NCBI GenBank assembly: GCA_023440945.1
Contig: JAEZRL010000287.1
Coordinates: 1 to 33,356 of the forward strand
DNA length: 33,356 bases
Source of the DNA: Bacteroidota bacterium
GTDB taxonomy: Bacteria; Bacteroidota; Bacteroidia; Chitinophagales; Chitinophagaceae
Direction of reading: 5' to 3'
Positions 16,503-25,446 of the stretch are shown here, piece after piece. The notes beneath the pieces are model-generated. The model had not been told where the DNA came from, did not search any database, and saw only the letters and a program-made list of their open reading frames with translations. Both the position numbers and the translations under genes were made by a program. Numbering within the stretch: position 1 is the stretch's first letter; each line of letters begins with the position of its first letter.

Positions 16503-17663
16503 ATGACCCGTTTAGCAATTGTTACCACACATCCTATTCAATATTATGCACCGGTTTTTAATATGCTTTCCCAAAAACCGGGTTTGGAAGTAAGAGTATT
16601 TTACACCTGGGGCGAAGGCAGTTTGAAAAAATATGATCCGGGATTTGGCAAAGAGATAGAATGGGATATCCCCCTTTTGGAGGGCTACAATTATACTTTT
16701 TTAAAAAATACTGCTCCGGATGCCGGATCACATCATTTTAAAGGAATTATTAATCCGGATGCAAGCAGTGTTATCGATAAATTTGCGCCTGATGCATTAT
16801 TGCTTTATGGTTGGGCTTATAAAAGTCATTTGAGACTATTAAGGCACTTCCACCGAAAGATACCGGTTTATTTTAGAGGAGATTCGAATTTAGCAGACGA
16901 AACACCAGGGATAAAAAGCTTATTAAGAGGCGCCTTTTTGAAATGGTTGTACAGGCATATTGATTATGCTTTTTATGTTGGAACGGCAAATAAAGCATAT
17001 TACCTTAAAGCGGGATTAAAAAAAGACCAGTTGCTGTTTGCGCCGCATGCAATAGATAACAGCCGGTTTTCTGAAAACAAGGGATCGGAAGCAGAATGGC
17101 TAAGGCGTTGTTTGCATATTAAACAAGATGACGTATTGATTTTGTTTGCGGGCAAGCTGGAAGAGAAAAAAGCCCCTTGTCTTTTGTTAAGCGCTTTTAA
17201 AAAATTGAATAATAAAAAAGTGCATCTCTTATTTACAGGAAATGGCCCAATGGAAGCACTATTAAAGGAAAAAGCCCGGACCCTGAACAATATCCATTTT
17301 ATGGATTTTCAGAATCAGAAAAAACTTCCTGCTGTTTACCAGGCTTGTGATTTGTTTTGTCTGCCTTCGAGAGGCCCGGGAGAAACCTGGGGATTAGCGG
17401 TAAATGAGGCAATGGCCTCTGGAAAAGCCGTTTTGGTTTCAGACAAAGTTGGTTGTACCACTGACTTGGTAAAGGAAGGTGTTAATGGATATATTTTTAA
17501 ATCCGGTATTGAAGATGATCTTTTGAAAAGGTTGGAAATATTAGTTTCAGAAAAAGAAAAATTATCAGCAATGGGTAAAAGATCTTTTAAAATAATCCAG
17601 GATTGGTGTTTTGAAAAACAGGTGAATACTATTGCCAGTGCAATAAACAAAAAGCAAAAATGA
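16503..17663 (+). CDS. Glycosyltransferase family 4
   Basis: This 386-residue GT-B enzyme has an N-terminus (VTTHPIQYYAPVF) typical of a GT4 branch in exopolysaccharide loci. YFRGDSN at 123-129 is in the acceptor domain. AGKLEEKKAP at 216-225 is the donor-phosphate loop. PSRGPGETWGLAVNEAMASG at 288-307 carries the EX7E pair, Glu294 and Glu302. The C-terminal helix returns to the first domain as usual (WCFEKQVNTIASAI). It is joined tightly to both neighbours: 2 bases after the previous gene, and its stop overlaps the start of the polymerase by 4 bases. This suggests that it is expressed in step with polymerisation. Confidence 0.94.
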   Translation: MTRLAIVTTHPIQYYAPVFNMLSQKPGLEVRVFYTWGEGSLKKYDPGFGKEIEWDIPLLEGYNYTFLKNTAPDAGSHHFKGIINPDASSVIDKFAPDALLLYGWAYKSHLRLLRHFHRKIPVYFRGDSNLADETPGIKSLLRGAFLKWLYRHIDYAFYVGTANKAYYLKAGLKKDQLLFAPHAIDNSRFSENKGSEAEWLRRCLHIKQDDVLILFAGKLEEKKAPCLLLSAFKKLNNKKVHLLFTGNGPMEALLKEKARTLNNIHFMDFQNQKKLPAVYQACDLFCLPSRGPGETWGLAVNEAMASGKAVLVSDKVGCTTDLVKEGVNGYIFKSGIEDDLLKRLEILVSEKEKLSAMGKRSFKIIQDWCFEKQVNTIASAINKKQK

Positions 17664-19123
17664 ACAGTTCATCCAACCCCCTTAAATATTTTCTTTTATA
17701 TCTGCCATGGCTGGCAGCAACACTATGCGCTGCAAACCCGGTAAATGCCTATCTCATCGCATGGGTAGGTTCTTTTTTTATTTTCTATCTCTCTTTCACC
17801 AATAAAATAAAAGATACATCATCTGATCTGCCGTTGAGTCAGAAGATACTAAAACCCTTATACCTCACGCAGATCATTTTTGCGGGATATATGTGCTGCA
17901 CATCTATCTTTTACTTTTTGGATAATATGGGCTATATCTATGCTACAAAGAATATGTTTAGAAGCATGAACCTGGAGCAGATAAAACATATCGCAATCTG
18001 CCAGCGGTACTACGTTTTAGGTCATGCAGCCTTTGCACACGGACTGTTGCTTTTCTATAAATCGGACAGCAAAACCAACCACGACGTGGTTGATGTAAAC
18101 TGGCCGGTGTTATTTACAAAAATTGCCGTCATCTGTTTACCACTTAGCTTTTTATTTGGCAGAATTGGCGCTTTAAGCCAGTTTAAGGAGCAGATGGAGG
18201 GATTATCTTTGGTTGCTGCTACCCTTGCATTGGCCATATCCATCCCTCAGAAAAAATTAAGCATAACCGTTATAACAGGATTGTTATATGCACTGAACCT
18301 GTCAAAAGCATTGGTGTCAGGTTTCAAAGAGCCGGTTATTGTTAGTGTACTTATTCTGGGTATTTTCTTATATCCTTATTATAAGAAAACCGTTGTTGTG
18401 TTATTTATACCCCTGATGTTCCTTCTCTTTATGGTTTTGCCAACGTATGTGAATACGATGAGGCAACTGGCAAGACAAGGTGGGTCGGATGCTGCACAGA
18501 AAGAGGCCCTGGCAAAAGTGCAAAGTGACTTATCAAGTGCAGATATTGAAAAAACAAATTGGGAGTTTTTAACAGAAAGACTTTCGGAAATAAGCATGTT
18601 CGTCCAATACAAAAAAAGTATAGAAGCAAGAAAGGATGATTACGGTTTGAAAATTACAAAACAGGCTCTTCTATCGATTATTCCGCGGTTTATCTGGCCG
18701 GGTAAGCCAAATACAGAAGAAATGGTGATGGAACGTGTTTATGAAAACCATATCATAGATAGGGGGGTGGAGAACTCGGCCAAACCCGCTGTAATAGTGG
18801 ACGGCTTTTTATCTGGCGGTGCTTTGGGAGTATGGATAACCTTGTTTTTATACGGTGCCTTCGCGCAGGGGATTAATAATAAAGCGGAAGAATTGTTTGG
18901 TGGTTATTTCTTGGGTTCGGCTTTCGTTTTTACAGGATTGTTCCGCATCTTTTGGAGGGGTAACTGTTTTGAATTTTTATTTAATAATATCTTCTGGAGC
19001 TTTATAACGATGTACATCCTATTCTATCTTTTTAAGAAGATAGGGGTACTTTATCAAAAAGTCGAAGCGGAAGAAAGTGAGCCTTTACCTGGAGTACAGC
19101 TTTTGAATCAACAGGTTAACTAA
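17660..19123 (+). CDS. Wzy-like oligosaccharide repeat-unit polymerase
   Basis: This 487-residue polytopic membrane protein has about ten to twelve hydrophobic segments and one long polar loop between about residues 261 and 375. That layout is characteristic of O-antigen/exopolysaccharide polymerases (Wzy), which join undecaprenyl-linked repeat units at the periplasmic face. The loop contains MRQLARQGG and, near 344, RFIWPGKP, a segment recurrent in Bacteroidota Wzy-like proteins. Wzy sequences are poorly conserved, so the call rests on topology plus context: it lies among glycosyltransferases, coupled by a 4-base overlap to the one upstream. No other gene in the window is a good polymerase candidate. 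Flippase or ligase function is less likely but not excluded. Confidence 0.8.
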   Translation: MNSSSNPLKYFLLYLPWLAATLCAANPVNAYLIAWVGSFFIFYLSFTNKIKDTSSDLPLSQKILKPLYLTQIIFAGYMCCTSIFYFLDNMGYIYATKNMFRSMNLEQIKHIAICQRYYVLGHAAFAHGLLLFYKSDSKTNHDVVDVNWPVLFTKIAVICLPLSFLFGRIGALSQFKEQMEGLSLVAATLALAISIPQKKLSITVITGLLYALNLSKALVSGFKEPVIVSVLILGIFLYPYYKKTVVVLFIPLMFLLFMVLPTYVNTMRQLARQGGSDAAQKEALAKVQSDLSSADIEKTNWEFLTERLSEISMFVQYKKSIEARKDDYGLKITKQALLSIIPRFIWPGKPNTEEMVMERVYENHIIDRGVENSAKPAVIVDGFLSGGALGVWITLFLYGAFAQGINNKAEELFGGYFLGSAFVFTGLFRIFWRGNCFEFLFNNIFWSFITMYILFYLFKKIGVLYQKVEAEESEPLPGVQLLNQQVN

Positions 19124-19151
19124 AGAAATTAAATCTGCAGCCCTAAATAGT

Positions 19152-20135
19152 ATGACCGAGATAATTCTTGTTTTTAGAAAACCCTATTCCGATGCCTTTA
19201 GCATTGAATATTTGTTCAATACGCTCTATTCAGAAATAAACAACAAAAGCGATGTACGGAAATTCGAACTTCCTACTGCTACAAGCGGCATAACCAGCCT
19301 GTTTTCAAATATTTTTGCATTAACCAAATTCAGAAAGAATATTATTCATATCACCGGGGATACCTATTACAGTATTTTGGGAGCAGTTTTCTGCAAAAGA
19401 ATTATAACCTTTCACGATTTTAGTTTTCTGGATCGTACAAACGGATTAAAAAGAAAAATTCTGAAATTATTTTGGGTAACATTACCTGCAAGATTTGCTC
19501 ATAAGATAACAGTAGTATCGCAGGCAACAAAAGAAGCCTTACTAAAGGAAGAAAAAATTGATCCTTCTAAAATTCACGTCATTTATAATTTTATTGACCC
19601 TGCTTTTCAACCGGTAAAAAGAAATTTTAATGAGCATCATCCACGGATTTTGCAAATAGGAACAAATTTTAATAAAAACATCAACAATCTTGCAAAAGCG
19701 CTGAAAGGTATTACCTGCACTTTAGTTATCATAGGTCCATTATCTGCTTTGCAAAAGGAAACGCTCTCCTTCTCGGGTATCGATTATATCAATAGGTTTT
19801 CTTTAAGTATCTCAGAATTATACGAAGAGTACGCAAAGGCTGACCTGCTCACTTTTGTATCAACTATTGAAGGCTTCGGGTTACCGGTTTTAGAAGCACA
19901 GGCAACGGGTTTGCCGGTTGTTACAAGCAATTGTTCTTCTATGCCGGAGGTCGCTGGAGAGGGCGCACTATTGGTCGATCCTTTTGATCATTACTCCATC
20001 CAAAAAGGTATTTTGGAAATAGTCAAAAACAAAAATAAAAGAGCAGGTTTGGTAGAGAAAGGATTTATAAATGTTAAACGTTTTTCAAAAGAAAAAATAG
20101 CGTCTGATTATCTTAAACTATACGAAACCCTGTAA
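19152..20135 (+). CDS. Glycosyltransferase family 4
   Basis: This 327-residue GT4 protein is compact. The first strand is TEIILVFRKPYSDAFSIE, without the usual GG loop. HITGDTYYS (66-74) and TFHDFSFLDR (86-95) follow, the latter matching the THD motif of mannosyltransferase-like GT4 enzymes. VVSQATKEAL at 121-130 is the classic domain-linker motif. The donor half has QIGTNFNKNINN, a variant of the GR..xxKN loop, and STIEGFGLPVLEAQATG at 237-253 with the EX7E pair Glu240 and Glu248. It ends in SSMPEVAGEGALLVDP, also typical. It comes 28 bases after the polymerase and 7 before another GT4. Confidence 0.94.
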   Translation: MTEIILVFRKPYSDAFSIEYLFNTLYSEINNKSDVRKFELPTATSGITSLFSNIFALTKFRKNIIHITGDTYYSILGAVFCKRIITFHDFSFLDRTNGLKRKILKLFWVTLPARFAHKITVVSQATKEALLKEEKIDPSKIHVIYNFIDPAFQPVKRNFNEHHPRILQIGTNFNKNINNLAKALKGITCTLVIIGPLSALQKETLSFSGIDYINRFSLSISELYEEYAKADLLTFVSTIEGFGLPVLEAQATGLPVVTSNCSSMPEVAGEGALLVDPFDHYSIQKGILEIVKNKNKRAGLVEKGFINVKRFSKEKIASDYLKLYETL

Positions 20136-20142
20136 TAAACAA

Positions 20143-21327
20143 ATGAAAATACTTTTCATAACCCCTGCTTATAAACCTGCCTTTGGCTACGGCGGCCCCA
20201 CTATTTCCGTAAGTGAATTAGCAGAGGCCCTGGTAAAAATAGGACATGATGTGACAGTTTATACAACAACTGCAAATGGTGAAACGGAGCTGGATGTGGT
20301 TACAGGATATGCGACTGAACTAAATGGTGTGGAAGTTTATTATTTCAAAAGAATTACCGGCGATCATACCCATGTTTCCCCTGCTTTATGGAGGAAATTA
20401 TGGAAGACGGAAAAAGAGTTCGAGGTTATTCACCTGCAGTCATGGTGGAGTTTTTTAATAATAGGAGCGGCATTGATCTGCAGGCTGAAAAAAAGGAGTT
20501 TCATTTTATCCCCGCGAGGTATGCTTGGACAATATTCTTTCACAAACCAGCATAATTTTTCAAAAAAGATCATTCATAGTTTGGTCGGGAAAAGTTTATT
20601 AAAGAGAAGCCTATTGCACGCTACCACGATGCTGGAATGGAAGGATTGCATGCAGGTTTACAAAAGCTGGAAAGGATTTATATTACCCAATCTTGTTAAC
20701 CTCCCTTCTGTTCGATATCATCATTCAGAAGAAAAATTCCCCGGGTTTACCATCGGGTTTTTATCGCGTATCGATCCAAAAAAAGGGATCGAACTTCTGT
20801 TTAATGCTTTATCTGAAGTGAATTTTAATTATCGTTTAAGGATAGCAGGCTGGGGTGATGAGAAATATATTGATACCTTGAAATTGCTTGCTTCTCAACT
20901 AAATATTTCCGATAGGATTGAATGGTGCGGATGGATCAATGGAGAAAGCAAATTCAGGTTTATGAACGAGCTCGATCTTTTCGTTCTTACTTCTTACAAC
21001 GAAAACTTTGCCATTGCGGTTACCGAATCATTGGCAATGGGAACAGCGGTTTTGGTGAGTGAAAATGTAGGATTGGCCGATTATGTAAAAGAAAAGAAAC
21101 TGGGGTTTGTGTGTAAGGCTGAAGTTCCGGCAATAAAAAGGGAACTGAACAAGATTTATGCGAATAAAAATGACCTCATAAGGATAAAAAATGACGCACC
21201 GGAAATTATTGCCGAGGATTTTGATAAAAGGTATTTAGCGCGGCAATATGTATCAGCTTATAAGGATATTTTAGGTTTTAAAGCTGAAACAGAACCAATT
21301 TTTTACGTAGAAGAAAAAGTGTTCTGA
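20143..21327 (+). CDS. Glycosyltransferase family 4
   Basis: This 394-residue GT4 enzyme has ITPAYKPAFGYGGPT at the N-terminus, with the YGG loop at 16-18. SPRGML at 123-128 is a motif of the branch that includes WcaI/PelF-like exopolysaccharide enzymes. LSRIDPKKG at 207-215 binds the donor phosphate, and YNENFAIAVTESLAMG at 285-300 carries the EX7E glutamates 287 and 295. About twenty residues at the C-terminus are acidic and outside the fold. It starts 7 bases after the preceding GT4. Sugar and linkage are not readable from the sequence. Confidence 0.95.
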   Translation: MKILFITPAYKPAFGYGGPTISVSELAEALVKIGHDVTVYTTTANGETELDVVTGYATELNGVEVYYFKRITGDHTHVSPALWRKLWKTEKEFEVIHLQSWWSFLIIGAALICRLKKRSFILSPRGMLGQYSFTNQHNFSKKIIHSLVGKSLLKRSLLHATTMLEWKDCMQVYKSWKGFILPNLVNLPSVRYHHSEEKFPGFTIGFLSRIDPKKGIELLFNALSEVNFNYRLRIAGWGDEKYIDTLKLLASQLNISDRIEWCGWINGESKFRFMNELDLFVLTSYNENFAIAVTESLAMGTAVLVSENVGLADYVKEKKLGFVCKAEVPAIKRELNKIYANKNDLIRIKNDAPEIIAEDFDKRYLARQYVSAYKDILGFKAETEPIFYVEEKVF

Positions 21328-21356
21328 CTATTTTTTAATATCAACCCAGTAACCTC

Positions 21357-23141
21357 ATGTGCCGTATAGCGGGAATAATAGATAAAAGATCTTTACAAAT
21401 AGCATCGGATATTATTTTGATGCGGGATGCCATGAAAAATGGCGGGCCTGATAGTTCAGGTGTTTTCGTTGATGAAGAAGCATTTTTAACATTAGGCCAC
21501 AGACGTCTTTCCATTATCGACATAAGTGAAGCGGGTAATCAGCCAATGTTTAATGCAACAAACGACATTGTTTTGGTTTTTAATGGTGAGATATACAATT
21601 ACCAGGATCTGAAAGAAGAATTGAAAGCTGCGGGTTGTTACTTTTCTTCAAACTCTGATACGGAAGTTATCTTAAAAGGTTATGAGCATTGGGGCACAGC
21701 ATGCTTTGCTAAGTTTAAAGGCATGTTTGCCATAGCATTATATGATAAAAAAAGAAAACAGCTCATTCTGGCAAGAGATCATGCAGGCATAAAACCGTTA
21801 TACTATTATGCTGATAAGACGGCTTTATATTTTGCATCAGAAATAAGGGCTTTTAACCAGTTGCCAAATAAATGGGAAGAAAATCATTTGTGGAAAGTCT
21901 ATTTTCTCACTTATGGTTATCTCCCACAAACTGTTACTACCTTAAAAGGTGTAAAGCCTTTAGAAAAAGGGAGCTATCTTATTTTTAATACAGATACCTT
22001 AGAATCTGAACAGGCTTTTTATTATCATGACACATTCTCTGAAATAATAACAGGAGAAGAAGAAGCTAAAGAACAAATACGTTTTGCCTTACGTACTGCA
22101 ATAAAAAGACATCTTATTGCAGATGCGCCTCTGGGCCTGTTTCTAAGCGGTGGCATTGATAGCAGTTTGCTTACCTTATTGGCGAAGGAATATAAAGATG
22201 AACTGCATACTTTGTCTATCATTTTTGACGACGAGAAATATTCAGAAAAATACTATCAGGATATCATCGTAAAAAAAGCGGGCACAAAGCACGATGCTTT
22301 TTTATTAGATAAAAAACATTTTCAAGAAGCCATCCCCGATATTTTAAGGGCGATGGATCAGCCCAGTGCTGATGGGATCAACTCTTACTTTATATCAAAA
22401 TTTGCTAAAGAAGCCGGGTTAAAAGCAGTGTTATCCGGTTTGGGAGCAGACGAGCTTTTTGGGGGTTATCCTTCTTTCAAAAGAAACACGCTTATAAAAA
22501 ATATCCGCCAGTTACCGGGTTTTATAATTAATAATGCACATCTCATCCCCCAGCATAAATATCAAAAGATAAATTTCCTCGGAACAGAAAGCGACACCGC
22601 TAATTACCTGTTTAACCGCGGGTATTTCACGCCTGCAGAAACAGCCAGGTTATTTGACATGGATGTTTCAGAGGTACAGGCATTACTGTTTGGGGAAGAA
22701 TTCTTTACCTCTCTGGAACAGTTAAGCGAAGGCAATAAGACGTCTTACCTTGAAGCGAACCTCTATATGCAAAATCAACTGCTGAAGGATACAGATTACA
22801 TGAGTATGTGGCATAGTATAGAGGTGCGTGTGCCTTTTCTGGATTACGATTTTATTAAATGCGCACATAAGATAAGTAGCAGTTTGAAGTTCGGTAATAA
22901 ACAGGGAAAATACCTGCTCATTGAAAGTTTTAAAGACGAGCTTCCGGACGAAATTTGGAATAGAAAAAAGAAAGGTTTTCAATTGCCTTTTGATGCCTGG
23001 ATGCAGGAAAGCCTGGATCAGTTTATATCCACTGAACAAGACCAGGAGATGCATAAGAAATTTAAAAAAGGCCAGTTGAACTGGAGCCGCTATTGGACTT
23101 ATATTTTATCGCAATCATATCAAAATAGTCAAACTGTATAA
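21357..23141 (+). CDS. asnB: Asparagine synthase-like glutamine-dependent amidotransferase
   Basis: This 594-residue protein has the two domains of AsnB. The N-terminal Ntn-type glutaminase starts with Met-Cys, so Cys2 becomes the nucleophile after Met removal, which fixes the start. GHRRLSIID at 47-55, FNGEIYNY at 75-82 and RDHAGIKPLYY at 140-150 are its conserved blocks. The synthetase domain has the PP-loop SGGIDSS at 264-270 for ATP, and GLGADELFGGY at 361-371. All key residues appear intact. In polysaccharide loci AsnB homologues are known or proposed to amidate uronic acids (WbpS type), using glutamine-derived ammonia. Placement between glycosyltransferases favours that over housekeeping asparagine synthesis; the substrate is inferred. 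Confidence 0.93.
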   Translation: MCRIAGIIDKRSLQIASDIILMRDAMKNGGPDSSGVFVDEEAFLTLGHRRLSIIDISEAGNQPMFNATNDIVLVFNGEIYNYQDLKEELKAAGCYFSSNSDTEVILKGYEHWGTACFAKFKGMFAIALYDKKRKQLILARDHAGIKPLYYYADKTALYFASEIRAFNQLPNKWEENHLWKVYFLTYGYLPQTVTTLKGVKPLEKGSYLIFNTDTLESEQAFYYHDTFSEIITGEEEAKEQIRFALRTAIKRHLIADAPLGLFLSGGIDSSLLTLLAKEYKDELHTLSIIFDDEKYSEKYYQDIIVKKAGTKHDAFLLDKKHFQEAIPDILRAMDQPSADGINSYFISKFAKEAGLKAVLSGLGADELFGGYPSFKRNTLIKNIRQLPGFIINNAHLIPQHKYQKINFLGTESDTANYLFNRGYFTPAETARLFDMDVSEVQALLFGEEFFTSLEQLSEGNKTSYLEANLYMQNQLLKDTDYMSMWHSIEVRVPFLDYDFIKCAHKISSSLKFGNKQGKYLLIESFKDELPDEIWNRKKKGFQLPFDAWMQESLDQFISTEQDQEMHKKFKKGQLNWSRYWTYILSQSYQNSQTV

Positions 23142-23193
23142 CTCTTGTTTTAGAGTAATAATAGTATGGTCGTTAGTAAAAAAATAAATTGGA

Positions 23194-24063
23194 ATGCCTG
23201 ATTTTTCTTTTATAATCCTCGCCTATAACGAGGAGCTTCATTTGCCCAGACTGTTTTCTTCTATAAAAGATCTAGATGCGCCGCTTTTTGTCCTGGACTC
23301 AGGTAGCACTGACAGAACGTTGGAGATTTGCAAAGAATTCTATGCTACAGTAAAAACCAATCCCTTTGAAAACCACCCTAAACAATGGAATGTAGCGCTT
23401 TCCTGTTTTGATATTAAAACGCCGTGGATCATTGCATTGGATGCCGATCAGATTGTAACGCCTGAACTATCCGAACAATTGAAAAATTTTAAAGATGAAG
23501 ATTTTAAAGACGTTAACGGCATCTACTTCAACCGGAAAAATTTCTTCAAAGGCAGGTGGTTGAAATACGGCGGATATTATCCCAAATACTTATTAAAAAT
23601 GTTCAGAACAGGCATTGGCTATTCTGATCTGAACGAAAACATGGATCATCGTTTTATCGTTCCAGGGAAAAATATCGTGTGGAAGAAAGGGCATATCATA
23701 GAAGAGAATTTAAAAGAGAATGAGATTTCGTTTTGGATACAGAAGCATAACAGGTATAGCGATCTCGTTGCAGAGGAAGAATACCAGCGAAGAAGAAAGT
23801 TGCGGGGACAAACAGTTACACCAAAATTTTTTGGAACACCTGATCAGCGGATCGCCTATTTCAAAAAGCTGTGGTGGAATATGCCTCTTTTCGGCAGGCC
23901 TTTCATCTATTTTTTTTATAGATATTTTATTCAATTGGGTATCCTGGATGGTAAGCAGGGATTGATATTTCACTTTTTGCAGGCCCTTTGGTTCAGGTTG
24001 GTTGTCGATATAAAGATCATGGAAATTAAAAAAAAGTCGGTATGCTTACCCAAACAAGGTTAG
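23194..24063 (+). CDS. Glycosyltransferase family 2 (WaaE/KdtX-like)
   Basis: This 289-residue GT2 enzyme resembles the WaaE/KdtX group. FIILAYNEELHLPRLFSSI opens the fold and DSGSTDRT at 35-42 binds the nucleotide. DADQ at 83-86 is the metal site. The WKKGHIIEEN segment and IQKHNRYSDLVAEEE lie where this group has its acceptor residues. A hydrophobic stretch, from about residue 235 to 270 (FIYFFYRYFIQLGI), probably attaches the C-terminus to the membrane. The last 22 bases overlap the start of the acetyltransferase gene, pointing to coupled expression. Known relatives add glucose to lipopolysaccharide core; here the acceptor is unknown. Confidence 0.92.
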   Translation: MPDFSFIILAYNEELHLPRLFSSIKDLDAPLFVLDSGSTDRTLEICKEFYATVKTNPFENHPKQWNVALSCFDIKTPWIIALDADQIVTPELSEQLKNFKDEDFKDVNGIYFNRKNFFKGRWLKYGGYYPKYLLKMFRTGIGYSDLNENMDHRFIVPGKNIVWKKGHIIEENLKENEISFWIQKHNRYSDLVAEEEYQRRRKLRGQTVTPKFFGTPDQRIAYFKKLWWNMPLFGRPFIYFFYRYFIQLGILDGKQGLIFHFLQALWFRLVVDIKIMEIKKKSVCLPKQG

Positions 24064-24620
24064 AAGTTCAATTAAATAAATATGATAATAGTTGGTATCG
24101 ACCCGCCAGCCGCGTTAAAATATATCTATGGTTGATAACGAATGCCCTTTTCTTTAATCACAGCCTTGCAGTATTAAACAGCTTTAAATGTTTTCTGCTT
24201 AAATTATTCGGTGCGAAAATTGGCCGGGGCGTTCTGATTAAACCTTCTGTAAATATTAAATATCCCTGGTTTTTGTCAATAGGAGATTACTGCTGGATAG
24301 GAGAAAATGTTTGGATAGACAATCTCACGCAGGTTTCTATTGGTAATAATGTATGTATTTCGCAGGGTGCAATGCTATTGACGGGCAATCATGATTTTAC
24401 AAAAAGCACCTTCGATCTGATTGTGAAACCAATAGTACTTGAAGATGGTGTGTGGATAGGAGCAAAAGCGGTTGTTTGCCCCGGCGTGTATTGTGAAAGC
24501 CATGCTGTCTTGTCCGTTCAATCCGTGGCTACAAGAAGATTAACAACTTACGGCATATACCAGGGAAATCCGGCGCAGCCTGTTAAATCAAGAGAAATAA
24601 ATTTAACTTATATAAAGTAA
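24042..24620 (+). CDS. wcaF: WcaF-type hexapeptide-repeat O-acetyltransferase
   Basis: This 192-residue protein belongs to the left-handed beta-helix acetyltransferases, close to WcaF of colanic acid synthesis. NKYDNSWYRP near the N-terminus is the start of WcaF-like proteins. Hexapeptide turns run from about residue 55 to 150 (IGRGVLIKP, IGENVWIDN, IGNNVCISQ, IGAKAVVCPG). LTGNHDF at 113-119 includes the catalytic histidine 117, and GNPAQPVKSR near 175 closes the domain. It would acetylate a sugar of the repeat unit from acetyl-CoA in the cytoplasm. Its start lies inside the preceding GT2 gene (22-base overlap); the spacing before YDNSWY agrees with this ATG. The deacetylase gene follows by 4 bases. 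Confidence 0.92.
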   Translation: MLTQTRLEVQLNKYDNSWYRPASRVKIYLWLITNALFFNHSLAVLNSFKCFLLKLFGAKIGRGVLIKPSVNIKYPWFLSIGDYCWIGENVWIDNLTQVSIGNNVCISQGAMLLTGNHDFTKSTFDLIVKPIVLEDGVWIGAKAVVCPGVYCESHAVLSVQSVATRRLTTYGIYQGNPAQPVKSREINLTYIK

Positions 24621-24624
24621 AAAT

Positions 24625-25356
24625 ATGCCAATACCCATCATTATGTTGCATGAAGTGAAAAACCGTTCACAAGAATCTGCAAATAGCTGGTGCATATCTC
24701 ATGATAAATTTTCAGCCTTATTAGATTATTTATACAGGCTGAATTATGAAACGATAACATTTGCTGATATTGTTTCGAAAAGTGCATTACGCGGTTCCTC
24801 ACGCAAAAAAGTTGTACTGACTTTTGATGATGGCTATAAGCATTTGTTTGATTTTGCTATTCCTGAATTACAAAAGCGCCAAATGAAGGCCGCCTTTTAT
24901 ATACCTACATCATGTATCGGTAAGTATAATTTTTGGGATGTTGAAAAAGGATACGAAAAAGAGGAAATTATGAACGAGTCTGACCTGAAAGAATTGGACA
25001 GGTTGGGCATGGAAGTGGGAGCGCATTCACATCACCATATCAATTTAAAGGAGGCCGCGGATGGCAGAGTAGTAGCAGAAGAGATCTCGCAAAGCAAAAA
25101 AATTCTCGAAGTTATTCTCAATAAACGGGTTTACTCTTTTGCCTATCCTTATGCTGCTGTTCCAAAAGAATATAAAAAGCTATTATCCGACGAGGGTTAT
25201 TACTATGGCTTAAGTTTTTATCAGCCTTATGAGAATAAATTCGCCCTTAGAAGGATATGCTATCATAACAACGATACAGAACAGTCTCTTAGATTAAAAC
25301 TGTCTTTTCCTTATAAGATTTTACGCACACTACGTGACCCGTTCATGGACAATTAA
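24625..25356 (+). CDS. Polysaccharide deacetylase (NodB homology domain)
   Basis: This 243-residue protein contains a NodB-type carbohydrate esterase 4 domain, which removes N- or O-acetyl groups from sugars with a divalent metal. The MT1 motif TFDDGY is at 66-71 (Asp68 and Asp69), and MT2 HSHHH at 134-138 supplies the metal ligands His134 and His138. FAYPYAA at about 167-173 is the third motif, with Ala in place of the usual Gly. There is no signal peptide, so action on a cytoplasmic lipid-linked or nucleotide sugar is more likely than on the exported chain. The gene is 4 bases after the acetyltransferase, an odd pairing of opposite activities that suggests different target sugars. Confidence 0.92.
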   Translation: MPIPIIMLHEVKNRSQESANSWCISHDKFSALLDYLYRLNYETITFADIVSKSALRGSSRKKVVLTFDDGYKHLFDFAIPELQKRQMKAAFYIPTSCIGKYNFWDVEKGYEKEEIMNESDLKELDRLGMEVGAHSHHHINLKEAADGRVVAEEISQSKKILEVILNKRVYSFAYPYAAVPKEYKKLLSDEGYYYGLSFYQPYENKFALRRICYHNNDTEQSLRLKLSFPYKILRTLRDPFMDN

Positions 25357-25446
25357 AGATTTTCATAAAATGTTTTAGAATCTGCACAATCATAACCCTG
25401 TATTCAATCATTCTTAATATTCAACCACTCTAAACCTTTTCCCTCT

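Noticed and set aside
17336..17650. Open frame of 104 codons on the minus strand
   Set aside because: It lies entirely within a clear GT4 gene on the + strand and its translation shows no domain; a shadow frame.
17660..19123. Wzx flippase for the large membrane protein
   Set aside because: The long polar loop near residues 261-375 and the RFIWPGKP segment fit a Wzy polymerase better than the regular helix pattern of a MOP-family flippase.
21357..23141. Housekeeping asparagine synthase unrelated to the cluster
   Set aside because: It lies between glycosyltransferase genes with short gaps on the same strand, so a role in glycan amidation is more economical, though not proven.
23720..23965. 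Open frame of 81 codons on the + strand inside the GT2 gene
   Set aside because: It is in a different frame from a well-supported GT2 enzyme and lacks any family motif.
25357..25383. Imperfect inverted repeat (AGATTTT / AGAATCT) after the deacetylase gene as a terminator
   Set aside because: The stem has a wobble pair, low GC and no T run after it.
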